Below are positions 33,330-41,812 of a stretch of DNA of 58,473 nucleotides, piece after piece. The notes beneath the pieces are model-generated. The model had not been told where the DNA came from and ran no database searches. It saw nothing but the letters and a program-made list of their open reading frames with translations. Origin of the DNA: Paenibacillus dakarensis (GTDB lineage: Bacteria; Bacillota; Bacilli; Paenibacillales; Paenibacillaceae); NCBI RefSeq assembly GCF_001373415.1, contig NZ_CDSE01000091.1, positions 1-58,473 of the forward strand, in the 5' to 3' direction. Each line of letters begins with the position of its first letter. Positions within the stretch are counted from its first letter, which is position 1. A program made the translations under genes and the position numbers.

Positions 33330-33603
33330 GGCGTTAGTTACCCCCTTATTTAGTCCCTACCAAGTTCTTTAAATATGATAGTATGTTTCAAGCACTTGTG
33401 CAAGCATGGAAGGACGCCAATTCGAAGGACCTGCAAGAAGTTGTTATACGAAGAGGGCGAAGAAGTAAATGACAATTTTGAGTGTATGAGCCAACTTTTT
33501 TCTGATACAATATTAGTTATTGAAGGCATCCGTAATGTTTGGGGTTCTCTGGCTGAAGGGTTATATATTTCTATGATGATTTCATAGGAAAAGAGGGGCT
33601 AAG

Positions 33604-34104
33604 ATGAACCGTTCTATCTATTATTCGGAGTATTACGCCATTGAAGAAACGAAGGAACAGGAAATAATCGTAATTGATATGCTGCCTGAATCGACTGCGG
33701 TCGTTGTATATCACCAGGGTTGTATGTTGCTCGTAAGTCAGTATCGCGAAGCCGTAGGAGAACGGACCTGGGAGCTGCCTGGTGGGACAATTCAACCGGG
33801 AGAAGATAAGCAGATCGCGGTACAGCGGGAGCTCGAGGAAGAAGCTGGTGTGTTGTGCGGTGAGTTTAAACATTTGGGAAGCGCTTTCCCTATGGCATCA
33901 CTGGCGAACAGGCAGGTGCACTTTTATTTTACGGATGATGTGCGTAAGGTTACAGAACGGAAGCAAGAGGATGATGAAGACGTTACTCCGATGTGGATAC
34001 CTCTGCGGGATGTCTACAGAAAAGTTAGAGATGGCGGTACAGACAGCATGCTGGGGCATGCGATGATGCTATGTATGCTCCATGGATTATTGAAGCCAGA
34101 TTGA
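33604..34104 (+). CDS. NUDIX hydrolase (ADP-ribose pyrophosphatase-like)
   Basis: 166 residues. The Nudix box is complete, GGTIQPGEDKQIAVQRELEEEAGVL, matching GX5EX7REUXEEXGU. An N-terminal segment, YYAIEETKEQEIIVIDMLPESTAVVVYHQGCMLLVSQYREAVGERTWELPGG, fits the ADP-ribose pyrophosphatase subfamily with the QYR motif. It hydrolyses nucleoside diphosphates linked to another group, so substrate identity is inferred. It is followed closely (30 bp) by the M20 gene and likely co-transcribed. The 33330-33603 gap is AT-rich and has only a 70-codon frame, which I reject. Confidence 0.9.
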   Translation: MNRSIYYSEYYAIEETKEQEIIVIDMLPESTAVVVYHQGCMLLVSQYREAVGERTWELPGGTIQPGEDKQIAVQRELEEEAGVLCGEFKHLGSAFPMASLANRQVHFYFTDDVRKVTERKQEDDEDVTPMWIPLRDVYRKVRDGGTDSMLGHAMMLCMLHGLLKPD

Positions 34105-34134
34105 GCCGGTTGGGCGAGGGGAAGGATGATCTTT

Positions 34135-35310
34135 ATGATCGAGGAAACATACTTGGAAGGGCTGGTTCCACAGATGGTGGAATGGCGTCGATATCTACAT
34201 ATGCACCCCGAGGTTTCTTTTAAAGAACAGAAGACTGCTGCATTTGTGGCGTCCCGTTTGCGGGAAATGAATTATGAGGTTACGACTGACATTGGCGGTC
34301 ATGGAGTATTGGCTGTGCTGCAAGGAGGACAACCGGGCAAGACGGTTGTATTACGGGCAGATATGGACGCGCTGCCGATCCGGGATGAGAAGAGCTGTGA
34401 CTACAAGTCTACGGTAGATGGAGCCATGCATGCTTGTGGTCATGATGGTCATACTTCGATTTTGCTGGCCGCTGCGGCTTATTTCAAGGAACATCAGGAG
34501 CAGGTGCGCGGAGAAATACGGTTTCTATTTCAGCCGGCGGAAGAGGTATGCCCCGGGGGAGCACGGGGGATGATTGAGGCGGGAGTGCTTGATGGAGCGG
34601 ACGTTATTTATGGCCTTCATTTATGGACTCCGCTTGCATTTGGATTCGCTTCAAGCACGGCTGGTCCTGTCATGGCAGCTACAGACGAATTTTTCATTGA
34701 TATGATTGGAAAAGGCGGACATGGGGGGATGCCGCATATAACGGTTGATGCGGTTGTTGCTGCTTCTGCACTCGTGATGCAGCTGCAAAGTGTGGTTAGC
34801 CGCTCTGTGGATCCTCTGCAGCCAGCTGTTGTCACGGTGGGGACCATTCAGGGCGGATCTGCTCAAAATGTAGTCTCTGACCGCTGCCGAATCACCGGAA
34901 CTGTCCGTACCTTTGATGAGGATACACGTGCGCTTATTCGCGATCGAATCGAGACGATAACCAGAGCGACCGCTGAAGCCTATGGAACACAGTGCTCGAT
35001 TCAATATAATACAGGCTATCCCGCAGTTGTAAATGACGCGACAGAAGCAGAGCGTTTCTTCAGGACTGCACCGCGTATTTTTGGAGAGGATCATGTGCTT
35101 CTGTCACCCAAGATTATGCCTGCTGAAGATTTTGCTTACTATTTGCGTGAAATCCCGGGATGCTTTATGTTTGTAGGAGCAGGAAACGCACAGAAGGATG
35201 CGGTTTACCCGCATCACCATCCCAAGTTTGATTTTGATGAGGATGCTATGCTTTACGGATTGAAGCTGATGATTGAAATGACCTATTCTTATCAGAACGA
35301 CGTTTTATAG
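34135..35310 (+). CDS. M20-family amidohydrolase (N-acyl-amino-acid hydrolase type)
   Basis: 391 residues. Zinc-dependent M20D aminoacylase/hippurate hydrolase type. WRRYLHMHPEVSFKEQKTA at ~18-36, the metal-binding HACGHDGHTSILL, and LFQPAEEVCPGGARGMIEAGVLDGAD with its catalytic Glu. The dimerisation domain has GKGGHGGMPH. The C-terminal metal His lies in YPHHHPKFDFDE. It hydrolyses N-acylated amino acids or related amides. I chose ATG 34135 (MIEETYLEG) because GAAGG at 34121-34125 lies 9 bases upstream; the frame is open to 34126. Second gene of a pair with the NUDIX hydrolase. Confidence 0.92.
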   Translation: MIEETYLEGLVPQMVEWRRYLHMHPEVSFKEQKTAAFVASRLREMNYEVTTDIGGHGVLAVLQGGQPGKTVVLRADMDALPIRDEKSCDYKSTVDGAMHACGHDGHTSILLAAAAYFKEHQEQVRGEIRFLFQPAEEVCPGGARGMIEAGVLDGADVIYGLHLWTPLAFGFASSTAGPVMAATDEFFIDMIGKGGHGGMPHITVDAVVAASALVMQLQSVVSRSVDPLQPAVVTVGTIQGGSAQNVVSDRCRITGTVRTFDEDTRALIRDRIETITRATAEAYGTQCSIQYNTGYPAVVNDATEAERFFRTAPRIFGEDHVLLSPKIMPAEDFAYYLREIPGCFMFVGAGNAQKDAVYPHHHPKFDFDEDAMLYGLKLMIEMTYSYQNDVL

Positions 35311-35379
35311 TGAGTCACATGTGATTTAGGGGTTAACATCAGCCATGCATTGAACCGGTAAATATTGGGAACGATACAT

Positions 35380-35425
35380 TTAGGAAGTTCAGATCCGTAT
35401 ATTATACGGGTATGAACTTCTTTTT
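35380..35425 (+). terminator. Terminator after the M20 gene
   Basis: GAAGTTCA pairs with TGAACTTC and CCGTATA with TATACGG, one continuous interrupted hairpin from 35384 to 35420, then TTTTT. Confidence 0.75.
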
Positions 35426-35469
35426 ACGAAGAAGGTCAATTGCTTTAAAGATAGCTATGGAGGATATAC

Positions 35470-37272
35470 ATGATGATAAAAGACAAGCCGTGCATTGTTC
35501 AGCGGGACCGCACCATTCTGTTGGAGGTAGGCCATAGCGGCTTTGAGGAAGCCCGTGAGCAGCTGTCACACTATGCAGAGCTGGTTAAAAGTCCGCCTGT
35601 ATTTCATACTTACCGGATAACTCCCTTGTCTTTGTGGAACGCTGCATCCGCCGGTTGGAGTGCTGAGCAAATATGCTGCAGTCTCAAGTCCCTGTCCCGC
35701 TGGGATATGCCTGCTGCTGTGATTCATGAGATTACGAGTCTTCTATCAAGATATGGCCAGCTGTCGCTGCTAAGGCATCCGGAACGTGAGGGAATGCTCA
35801 TTCTACATAGTGATACGGAAGCACTCATGAAGGAAATATATAAGCAGCTATCTCTATCAAAGACAGGCCTAACCTTTTTGACAAATAAGGAAGCAGAGAT
35901 TTCATCAGAACGTAGAGGAATGCTGAAGCAGGAATTAACGAGGCTTGGATACCCTGTGATGGATTATGCCGGGTATCAAGATGGTCAGTTTCTTCAGATA
36001 CGCTGGCGTGGAGAGCAGGATGCGTGTAATGGGCAGGAACGTATCGAGCATTCTAAGCAGGGGAGCACTTTTAACCATAGCAGCGCTTTTCAACTTCGGG
36101 ATTATCAGCTGGAGGCGGCAGAAGCTTTCCGGGATAACGGAGGCAAGGGCGGAAGCGGTGTGTTAGTGCTTCCTTGCGGGGCAGGAAAGACGATCATAGG
36201 TATGGCGGCTATGCGGCAGCTTCAATGCGAGACCTTGATTCTTACATCGAATACGACATCCGTCCGGCAGTGGATCACAGAGCTGCAGGATAAAATGATG
36301 CTTCAAGCCACCGACATCGGTGAATATACGGGGCAGCGCAAAGAGGTTCGGCCGGTAACGGTTGCTACTTATCAAATCTTGACCCATCGACATAGGAAAG
36401 AGGAAGAACTTCAGCATATGAAGCTGTTCAACGAGCGCAGCTGGGGACTGATTATATATGATGAGGTTCATTTACTTCCGGCACCGGTATTTCGGGCTAC
36501 CGCAGATATTCAGGCAACCAGAAGACTTGGATTGACGGCTACTTTAGTGCGAGAAGATGGACGTGAGCATGATGTATTTTCCTTGATCGGGCCCAAGCGG
36601 TATGAAATGCCGTGGAAGTCACTGGAGAATAAAGGCTGGATTGCCTCTGTAGACTGTATGGAAATGCGAGTCCCCATGCCGGATAAGCTGAAGGAGCAAT
36701 GTCTGTATGCAGATACCCGTGAACAATATCGATTAGCATCCGAAAATCCGGTGAAGCTGGATGTGGTAAGGCGGCTGCTTCAGCAGCACGCGGGAGCCCA
36801 GACACTGATTATAGGACAGTATCTGGATCAGCTGTACCAGGTCTCAGATGAGCTCGGTATACCGCTTATATCGGGCCAAATGCCGCAGCAGCAGCGTAAT
36901 GAGCTGTATGAGGCCTTTAGGAAAGGCGAAGAGCAAGTACTGGTCGTTTCCAAAGTGGCTAATTTTGCCGTGGATCTGCCTGACGCCTCCGTGGCGATTG
37001 AGATATCAGGGAGCTTTGGATCAAGGCAGGAAGAAGCACAGCGGCTAGGACGTATTTTGCGTCCCAAACATGGGGAGAACAGGGCATACTTTTATGTACT
37101 TGTCTCGCAGGACAGCCGGGAGGAAGCTTTTGCACTTCGCCGTCAATTATTTTTAATCGAACAGGGGTATCATTACGAATCCGTGACAGTACCTTATACC
37201 GATACCGCAGACAGAACATTATCCTGTTACAAAGATGGAGATCCGGGGAAGGAGGCGGCCGGTACGTCATGA
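35470..37272 (+). CDS. XPB-type DNA repair helicase
   Basis: 600 residues, superfamily 2. An N-terminal damage-recognition-like domain (XPB_DRD type) sits at ~105-180, with RGMLKQELTRLGYPVMDYAGY. The ATPase core has Walker A LPCGAGKTII (residues 235-243), DEVH at 331-334, GLTATLVREDGRE (motif III) and the C-lobe arginine-finger motif EEAQRLGRILRPK. XPB proteins unwind or translocate on DNA and act in repair; in archaea and some bacteria they partner with other proteins. RBS GGAGG precedes ATG ATG. Its stop overlaps the next start by 4 bp, a coupled pair. Confidence 0.93.
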   Translation: MMIKDKPCIVQRDRTILLEVGHSGFEEAREQLSHYAELVKSPPVFHTYRITPLSLWNAASAGWSAEQICCSLKSLSRWDMPAAVIHEITSLLSRYGQLSLLRHPEREGMLILHSDTEALMKEIYKQLSLSKTGLTFLTNKEAEISSERRGMLKQELTRLGYPVMDYAGYQDGQFLQIRWRGEQDACNGQERIEHSKQGSTFNHSSAFQLRDYQLEAAEAFRDNGGKGGSGVLVLPCGAGKTIIGMAAMRQLQCETLILTSNTTSVRQWITELQDKMMLQATDIGEYTGQRKEVRPVTVATYQILTHRHRKEEELQHMKLFNERSWGLIIYDEVHLLPAPVFRATADIQATRRLGLTATLVREDGREHDVFSLIGPKRYEMPWKSLENKGWIASVDCMEMRVPMPDKLKEQCLYADTREQYRLASENPVKLDVVRRLLQQHAGAQTLIIGQYLDQLYQVSDELGIPLISGQMPQQQRNELYEAFRKGEEQVLVVSKVANFAVDLPDASVAIEISGSFGSRQEEAQRLGRILRPKHGENRAYFYVLVSQDSREEAFALRRQLFLIEQGYHYESVTVPYTDTADRTLSCYKDGDPGKEAAGTS

Positions 37273-39158
37273 ACGATATTTCAATTCAGGATCCATCAAG
37301 GCTGCCCTCGCCGGATCGAAAGGTGTTACACCATATTTGGCTGGCTTTTGCAGGCCAAGTCTTCAATGAGGAAAAGCTGCTTGCTCGTCATCTTCTCCCC
37401 TTAAGCGGAGCCGAGGTGATGACAGCTTTCTTGAGACTGCGGCAGGAAGGCTGGATCAGTGCGGTCAAAAAAGTGTGGGGTGAACGGTTATATTTCATTC
37501 CTTCAGAAAGAATGCATCTGGTACAGAGAGCTTTCTATACACCATCGATGGAACTGAAGGAAGACTTAACAGTCTCATTAATGTTTGAAGCGAAGCCCGG
37601 GCTTGCCCTGGATGTATTTAATGCATTGGTGTACATCTCGAAGAATGAAGGGCTTCCGTTAACCTCCAAGGGCATCCTGCAAAAAAAGCATATTCAAAAG
37701 CTTGACCAGCTTGAAGGTCTTACGAATGCAGATATTACTGCTATGGGCCTGGAGTATGCCCATTCGGACGTATATCCGCCGCGTGTTGCTGTGCTGCTCG
37801 ATCTCATGCTGAGCCTGGGGCTATTGATTAAGGAGAGCCAGGCGCTTGTGATTAAAGCAGATGCACTGCAGGAGTGGATGGAACTCTCGCTGGACGAGAT
37901 GAATCATTTGCTTTTTAGAAGCATCATGGAGAGATACGGGCGTTGTGATCCGGAAAGTCAGCATTTTCGGCAGCTGTTGTGTCACGAAGTGTTGAATGAA
38001 GACATCTGGTATGATGTGAATCAATTATTGGATGAAATGATAACCGAGGGCATGGTGAGGCCAGAACATAGAGATAAGTTATATGAGGATGGACAGGGCT
38101 GGACCCGCTTTTTGGCTGGCTGCGGTTGGATAGACACGGGGATGTCCAGTGACGATACCTATACGGTCCGCTGGAAGGTGAATGCAAGCCATATGCTTCT
38201 GGATACAGGGGTGAAGCAGGATACCCCGGCTTCCGGATGTTTATATGTTCAGCCTGATTACGAGGTCCTGGTACCGCCCGGAGCACCCTTTAACGTCCGC
38301 TTTCGACTTGCGCTCTGTGCTGAGCATATAACGGATGATCATATGTCTGTATACCGCCTTACCAAGGCCTCAGTAGCACTTGCATCGGATCTTGGGACAA
38401 CTGCAGAGCAGGTTTTGGAATTCATAACACAGCAGGCGCTGACGGGAGTGCCTGATAATATCACAGCAGCTCTAATGCAATGGGGACGTGAAGTGGGCAG
38501 AACTTCTTTTGCAGACTTGACGGTTTTACGGTGTGAAACAGCCGAAGAAGGAGATCTTATTGCTGCCCATCCCAAACTAACAGAGTGGATTTATCGCCTG
38601 GGTCCGCTGTTTTTTGCTGTACAGCCAGATCATGTGTCTGAAATTCGGAAAATCTTAAGCGCTGCCGGACTCCCGCCAAAACGACAGAGTGGCGGTTTTG
38701 AACAGGTTGCCGGAGAGGTGCAATCGTTCGAAGAAAGGGAGCTTGTTGCTGAAGGCGAAGAAACGCACAGCCGTTACTTTAGCGCAGAATTTAATCATTT
38801 TCTGTTCTCCAGTCTGGTGTACAGCGGCAGAAACGAGCAGTACTATGAACCGGATGCAGATATACCGGATAAGAGCACATTATTCCCTGGGATGGAGAAC
38901 ATCCCTGTCATGTGGATGAGGGATTTGCGTACTTACCATGGGACAACAGCAAAACAATTAATAAAGCAAGCGCTGGATTGGAAGATTAGAGTGGAGCTTT
39001 ATATAAACAAGGTGAGAATGGAATTTATTCCGCAGCGAATATTACGCAATCCGTGGCGAGTGTACGGGGCTGCTTATTCACCTGGCAAGACTGAACCAGA
39101 ATGGATAGAGCTGGGTGAAGGAGATTGGCAGGAGATGAGGCTGCTTATACCCGATTAA
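37269..39158 (+). CDS. Helicase-associated protein with Helicase_C_3 / XPB N-terminal-like domain
   Basis: 629 residues, no helicase motifs. The middle region, GCLYVQPDYEVLVPPGAPFNVRFRLALCAEHITDDHMSVYRLTKASVALASDLGTTAEQVLEFITQQALTGVPDNI, matches the Helicase_C_3 pattern. The ends look like winged-helix or helical DNA-interaction segments, such as AEVMTAFLRLRQEGWISAVKKVWGERLYF. In eukaryotes a related region is the N-terminal domain of XPB itself, so I read this as the XPB accessory protein encoded separately. 4-bp overlap with the helicase gene. No terminator is evident before ylbF. The role of the complex is inferred. Confidence 0.85.
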   Translation: MNDISIQDPSRLPSPDRKVLHHIWLAFAGQVFNEEKLLARHLLPLSGAEVMTAFLRLRQEGWISAVKKVWGERLYFIPSERMHLVQRAFYTPSMELKEDLTVSLMFEAKPGLALDVFNALVYISKNEGLPLTSKGILQKKHIQKLDQLEGLTNADITAMGLEYAHSDVYPPRVAVLLDLMLSLGLLIKESQALVIKADALQEWMELSLDEMNHLLFRSIMERYGRCDPESQHFRQLLCHEVLNEDIWYDVNQLLDEMITEGMVRPEHRDKLYEDGQGWTRFLAGCGWIDTGMSSDDTYTVRWKVNASHMLLDTGVKQDTPASGCLYVQPDYEVLVPPGAPFNVRFRLALCAEHITDDHMSVYRLTKASVALASDLGTTAEQVLEFITQQALTGVPDNITAALMQWGREVGRTSFADLTVLRCETAEEGDLIAAHPKLTEWIYRLGPLFFAVQPDHVSEIRKILSAAGLPPKRQSGGFEQVAGEVQSFEERELVAEGEETHSRYFSAEFNHFLFSSLVYSGRNEQYYEPDADIPDKSTLFPGMENIPVMWMRDLRTYHGTTAKQLIKQALDWKIRVELYINKVRMEFIPQRILRNPWRVYGAAYSPGKTEPEWIELGEGDWQEMRLLIPD

Positions 39159-39287
39159 CTATGGGTAAAAACAATCCTTCTGGGAAGGCACCCATGCTCG
39201 TTATTCATGGGAGAGTTCATGTATATGCGAGAATAGACTCTAGTTTCCCCCTTCTTAAGGAGCGTCTGTTATGCTATGATAAGGGTG

Positions 39288-39304
39288 TCCACCCTGTGGG
39301 TGGA
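39288..39304 (+). repeat. Short perfect hairpin in the ylbF leader
   Basis: TCCACCC pairs with GGGTGGA around TGT. It lies just after an extended -10 box (TGCTATGAT ending at 39280) and would be near the 5' end of the ylbF mRNA. No T-run, so not a normal terminator. Confidence 0.55.
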
Positions 39305-39332
39305 TCAATTTATATAGAAGCGGGATGAGATC

Positions 39333-39770
39333 ATGAGCGTATCGGAAATGAACACGGTTGATATGGCCGAGGTGCTCACCTATGCCTATGAATTGGGCGA
39401 TATGATTAATGCATCCGTCGAGGTGGCGGATTATCTATATTGGAAGCAGGCTGTTGAGAATGATTCGGAGATTCAAGCTCTGGTTCGCAGGCTTGAAATG
39501 AAGAAGGAATTGTTTGAGGAAACTCAGCGGTTTGGTCATTTCCACCCGAATTATCATGAAGCCAAGGATGAAGTGAGCAAGGTGGAGGCGGAATTAGAGG
39601 CTTATGAAGCCGTGGCGCGCTTTAAGCTTGCCGAGAAGACCTTGGATGACTTGCTGTTCCATATGTCGGAGAAAATCGCATACGCGGTGTCCGATACCAT
39701 TAAGGTTCCTAGCAATAACGTTCTTCCGAAGAAGGGATGCGGAAGCGGCGGCGGCTGCTCATGCGGCTAA
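39333..39770 (+). CDS. ylbF: YlbF/RicF family regulator
   Basis: 145 residues, helical, with a flexible Cys tail. The YlbF/YmcA core is VADYLYWKQAVENDSEIQALVRRLEMKKELFEETQRFGHFHPNYHEAKDEVSKVEAELEAYEAV. It ends KKGCGSGGGCSCG, with Cys136, Cys142 and Cys144. In B. subtilis YlbF (RicF) works with YmcA and YaaT as the Ric complex, which carries Fe-S clusters, promotes mRNA maturation through RNase Y and affects biofilm, competence and sporulation. ylbG follows 40 bp later, as in B. subtilis. Confidence 0.93.
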   Translation: MSVSEMNTVDMAEVLTYAYELGDMINASVEVADYLYWKQAVENDSEIQALVRRLEMKKELFEETQRFGHFHPNYHEAKDEVSKVEAELEAYEAVARFKLAEKTLDDLLFHMSEKIAYAVSDTIKVPSNNVLPKKGCGSGGGCSCG

Positions 39771-39810
39771 AGCAAGGCGTAGATGGAGATGAAAGGGGAG
39801 CGGGATCAGG

Positions 39811-40074
39811 ATGTTGGCGGAACGGACCGGTTATATAATTTGGGTTAGCGATGTAAAAGCAGCTAGAAACCTTGAGAAATATGGTAGTGTACACTATATC
39901 TCGCGCCGAATGCAGTACGTGGTTATGTATGTAAATGCGGAACGCGCCGAGGAGACCGTGAAGAATATTCGCAGACTCTCCTACGTCCGGAAAATCGAAC
40001 GTTCGTACCGGAATGAGATTAAGACAGAGTACAGCAGCAATGTGCCTGACAAGACCAATTTTTACGGATCATGA
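39811..40074 (+). CDS. ylbG: YlbG family protein (UPF0298)
   Basis: 87 residues. ERTGYIIWVSDVKAARNLEKYGSVHYISRRMQYVVMYVNAERAEETVKNIRRLSYVRKIERSYRNEI is the whole family domain. Function unknown, but it is conserved next to ylbF in Bacillus and here. Start ATG after GGGGAGCGGGATCAGG. A terminator lies 56 bp downstream. Confidence 0.9.
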   Translation: MLAERTGYIIWVSDVKAARNLEKYGSVHYISRRMQYVVMYVNAERAEETVKNIRRLSYVRKIERSYRNEIKTEYSSNVPDKTNFYGS

Positions 40075-40128
40075 GATAGATAACATGTAAGGATCCAGGT
40101 CTTGATAGTATATAAATGATGCGCAATA

Positions 40129-40155
40129 CAACAGCCGAAAGGCTGTTTTTTTTTA
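40129..40155 (+). terminator. Terminator after ylbG
   Basis: AACAGCC pairs with GGCTGTT around a GAAA tetraloop and is followed by a T-run. Confidence 0.85.
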
Positions 40156-40275
40156 ATTTTCAAGAACTATTCACAATGAGAAATGTTTCTGCCTTGTGCA
40201 TAATTAAGGAATGATGTAATATGTTGGGTATATATACATAGATACAAAGACCCATTTGGTGGAGAGTGATAATCC

Positions 40276-40713
40276 ATGCGCGACAAAGGGACTGAGCGGT
40301 GGAGCACCTACGAACCCTTTTACATTACGTTAAATGATAAGAAGGTTGCTGACATTGTGATAACAAACCATGCTAAACTCCGTTATATGGACCGTGTCGA
40401 GCATCAGGATACTCCACATGACGAAATCGGGGCATGGATGTGGGAATGCTTGAAACAGGATCGCATTATCCCATATTACAGAAACGAGCAGGATGTTTAT
40501 CTTATTGATGACGATCTCGTCGTGGTTGCAGAATTCTCAGAGCTGGAACATGAACGCGATCTGATTGGAAATCCGCTTCACCGTATGATTATAGTAACTT
40601 TTCTTGGACGCATGTCAGAGACAATTGAACTTAGGGATTTAAAGTCCTACTACTCGTGGCTGCGCCATTCCCGTCGTATGACCTTAATTAAAAACAGCCG
40701 TAAACGGAAATAG
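40276..40713 (+). CDS. Conserved hypothetical protein, 145 aa
   Basis: I do not recognise it. Soluble, mixed charge, with an early motif TNHAKLRYMDRVEHQDTP and a middle of beta-like strands (DVYLIDDDLVVVAEF, RMIIVTFLGR). It ends in a basic tail, RHSRRMTLIKNSRKRK, that could bind nucleic acid. The HAKLRYMDRV motif recalls RelE- or BrnT-like toxins, but no partner gene lies next door. RBS GGAGAG is good and the gene has its own terminator, so it is real. Function unknown. Confidence 0.75.
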   Translation: MRDKGTERWSTYEPFYITLNDKKVADIVITNHAKLRYMDRVEHQDTPHDEIGAWMWECLKQDRIIPYYRNEQDVYLIDDDLVVVAEFSELEHERDLIGNPLHRMIIVTFLGRMSETIELRDLKSYYSWLRHSRRMTLIKNSRKRK

Positions 40714-40748
40714 GCACATGTGTGGGAGCACAGGTGCCTTTTTTTTGT
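40711..40748 (+). terminator. Terminator after the 40276 gene
   Basis: AGGCACATGTG pairs with CACAGGTGCCT (one mismatch) and runs into TTTTTTTT. Confidence 0.85.
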
Positions 40749-40808
40749 ATATAAAGTGGAACTTCGCTAAAATGGAAGAGGCATAAGGCAGGGGAAGGGG
40801 TCGTGTAA

Positions 40809-41690
40809 ATGGATTATGAAATGTTGGCATCAGGCAACCATATTGGGGGAGGGTGTGACCTCCATACCCATACACAGGCATCCGACGGAATGAACACGCC
40901 CTCGGAGAACGTTCGTCTTGCCTCTGAAATCGGGCTTTCTGCAGTGGCGATAACCGATCATGATACGGTTTCAGGCATTCAGGAGGCACTGGCTGCGGGG
41001 GAACAATATGGCATCACAGTCATTCCCGGTGTTGAAATCAGCACGATGGCTGGAGGAAAGGATATTCACATCCTTGGATATTACATTGATACGGATAATC
41101 AGGGATTCCTGAATCGGCTGTCCAATCTGAGAAATACGAGAAATGCACGGAATGAGAAGATTATGACCAAGCTCCAGAGCCTGGGAATGAATATTACGAT
41201 AGAGGAAGTGATTGCTGATCTTGGACGGGATTTGAAACCGGATGAGAGTCTCGGCCGTCCGCATATTGCAGACACACTGGTTCGGAAAGGATACGCTGCA
41301 GATATGAGGGATGCATTCGATCGTTATTTGGCTGAAGGAAAACCTGCATATGTTCCCCAGCCCCGCATTACTCCTCAGGAAGCATGCTGCTGGATCAGGG
41401 ATGCGGGCGGGGCAGCTGTTTTGGCGCACCCGGGTCTATACGGGGATGATGAACTTGTGAAGTCGATACTTAAAGAGGCACAGCTTTCCGGCATTGAAGT
41501 GTTCCACTCTGATCATGGGCCGGAGGATGAAATCCGTTATAGGAAATTGGCCGAAGAGTTCAACCTGATTGTAACCGCAGGCTCTGATTATCATGGAGAG
41601 CGGCAGGGAGCCGTTTTTCATGGTGGCATTGGCAGCCGCAGGGTGCCTGAGGAGGTACTGGAGCAGTTAAAGGCTGCACGCGGACGATAA
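40809..41690 (+). CDS. PHP-domain phosphoesterase (YciV/TrpH type)
   Basis: 293 residues. The PHP metal site is visible: CDLHTHTQASDG at ~18-29, ITDHDTVSGIQEA at ~54-66, PGVEIS (Glu), LAHPGLYG, and the late SDYHGERQGA. The family hydrolyses 3',5'-bisphosphonucleosides or short RNA. In the closest E. coli relative (YciV/RNase AM) the activity is 5'-to-3' RNA trimming; which applies here is not known. Start ATG after GGGAAGGGG. Convergent with rqcH. Confidence 0.92.
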   Translation: MDYEMLASGNHIGGGCDLHTHTQASDGMNTPSENVRLASEIGLSAVAITDHDTVSGIQEALAAGEQYGITVIPGVEISTMAGGKDIHILGYYIDTDNQGFLNRLSNLRNTRNARNEKIMTKLQSLGMNITIEEVIADLGRDLKPDESLGRPHIADTLVRKGYAADMRDAFDRYLAEGKPAYVPQPRITPQEACCWIRDAGGAAVLAHPGLYGDDELVKSILKEAQLSGIEVFHSDHGPEDEIRYRKLAEEFNLIVTAGSDYHGERQGAVFHGGIGSRRVPEEVLEQLKAARGR

Positions 41691-41742
41691 AGCTAGCAGT
41701 TCTTCTCGATAAATTGGCAGCTTAACAGCTCTAACAACACAA

Positions 41743-41791
41743 ATAAGGGCAGTTTCGAAAGATCAATGATCTTTTGGAACTGCCCCTATTA
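41743..41791. terminator. Bidirectional terminator PHP / rqcH
   Basis: A long hairpin: GGGCAGTT pairs with AACTGCCC, and AAAGATCA with TGATCTTT. A/T-rich on both ends. Confidence 0.85.
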
Positions 41792-41812
41792 TTTTTCTAT
41801 CGGAAATGATGC

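Noticed and set aside
33375..33587. 70-codon frame in the NUDIX/YugN gap
   Set aside because: No RBS, atypical composition, no homology recognised; the gap is more likely promoter sequence for two divergent genes.
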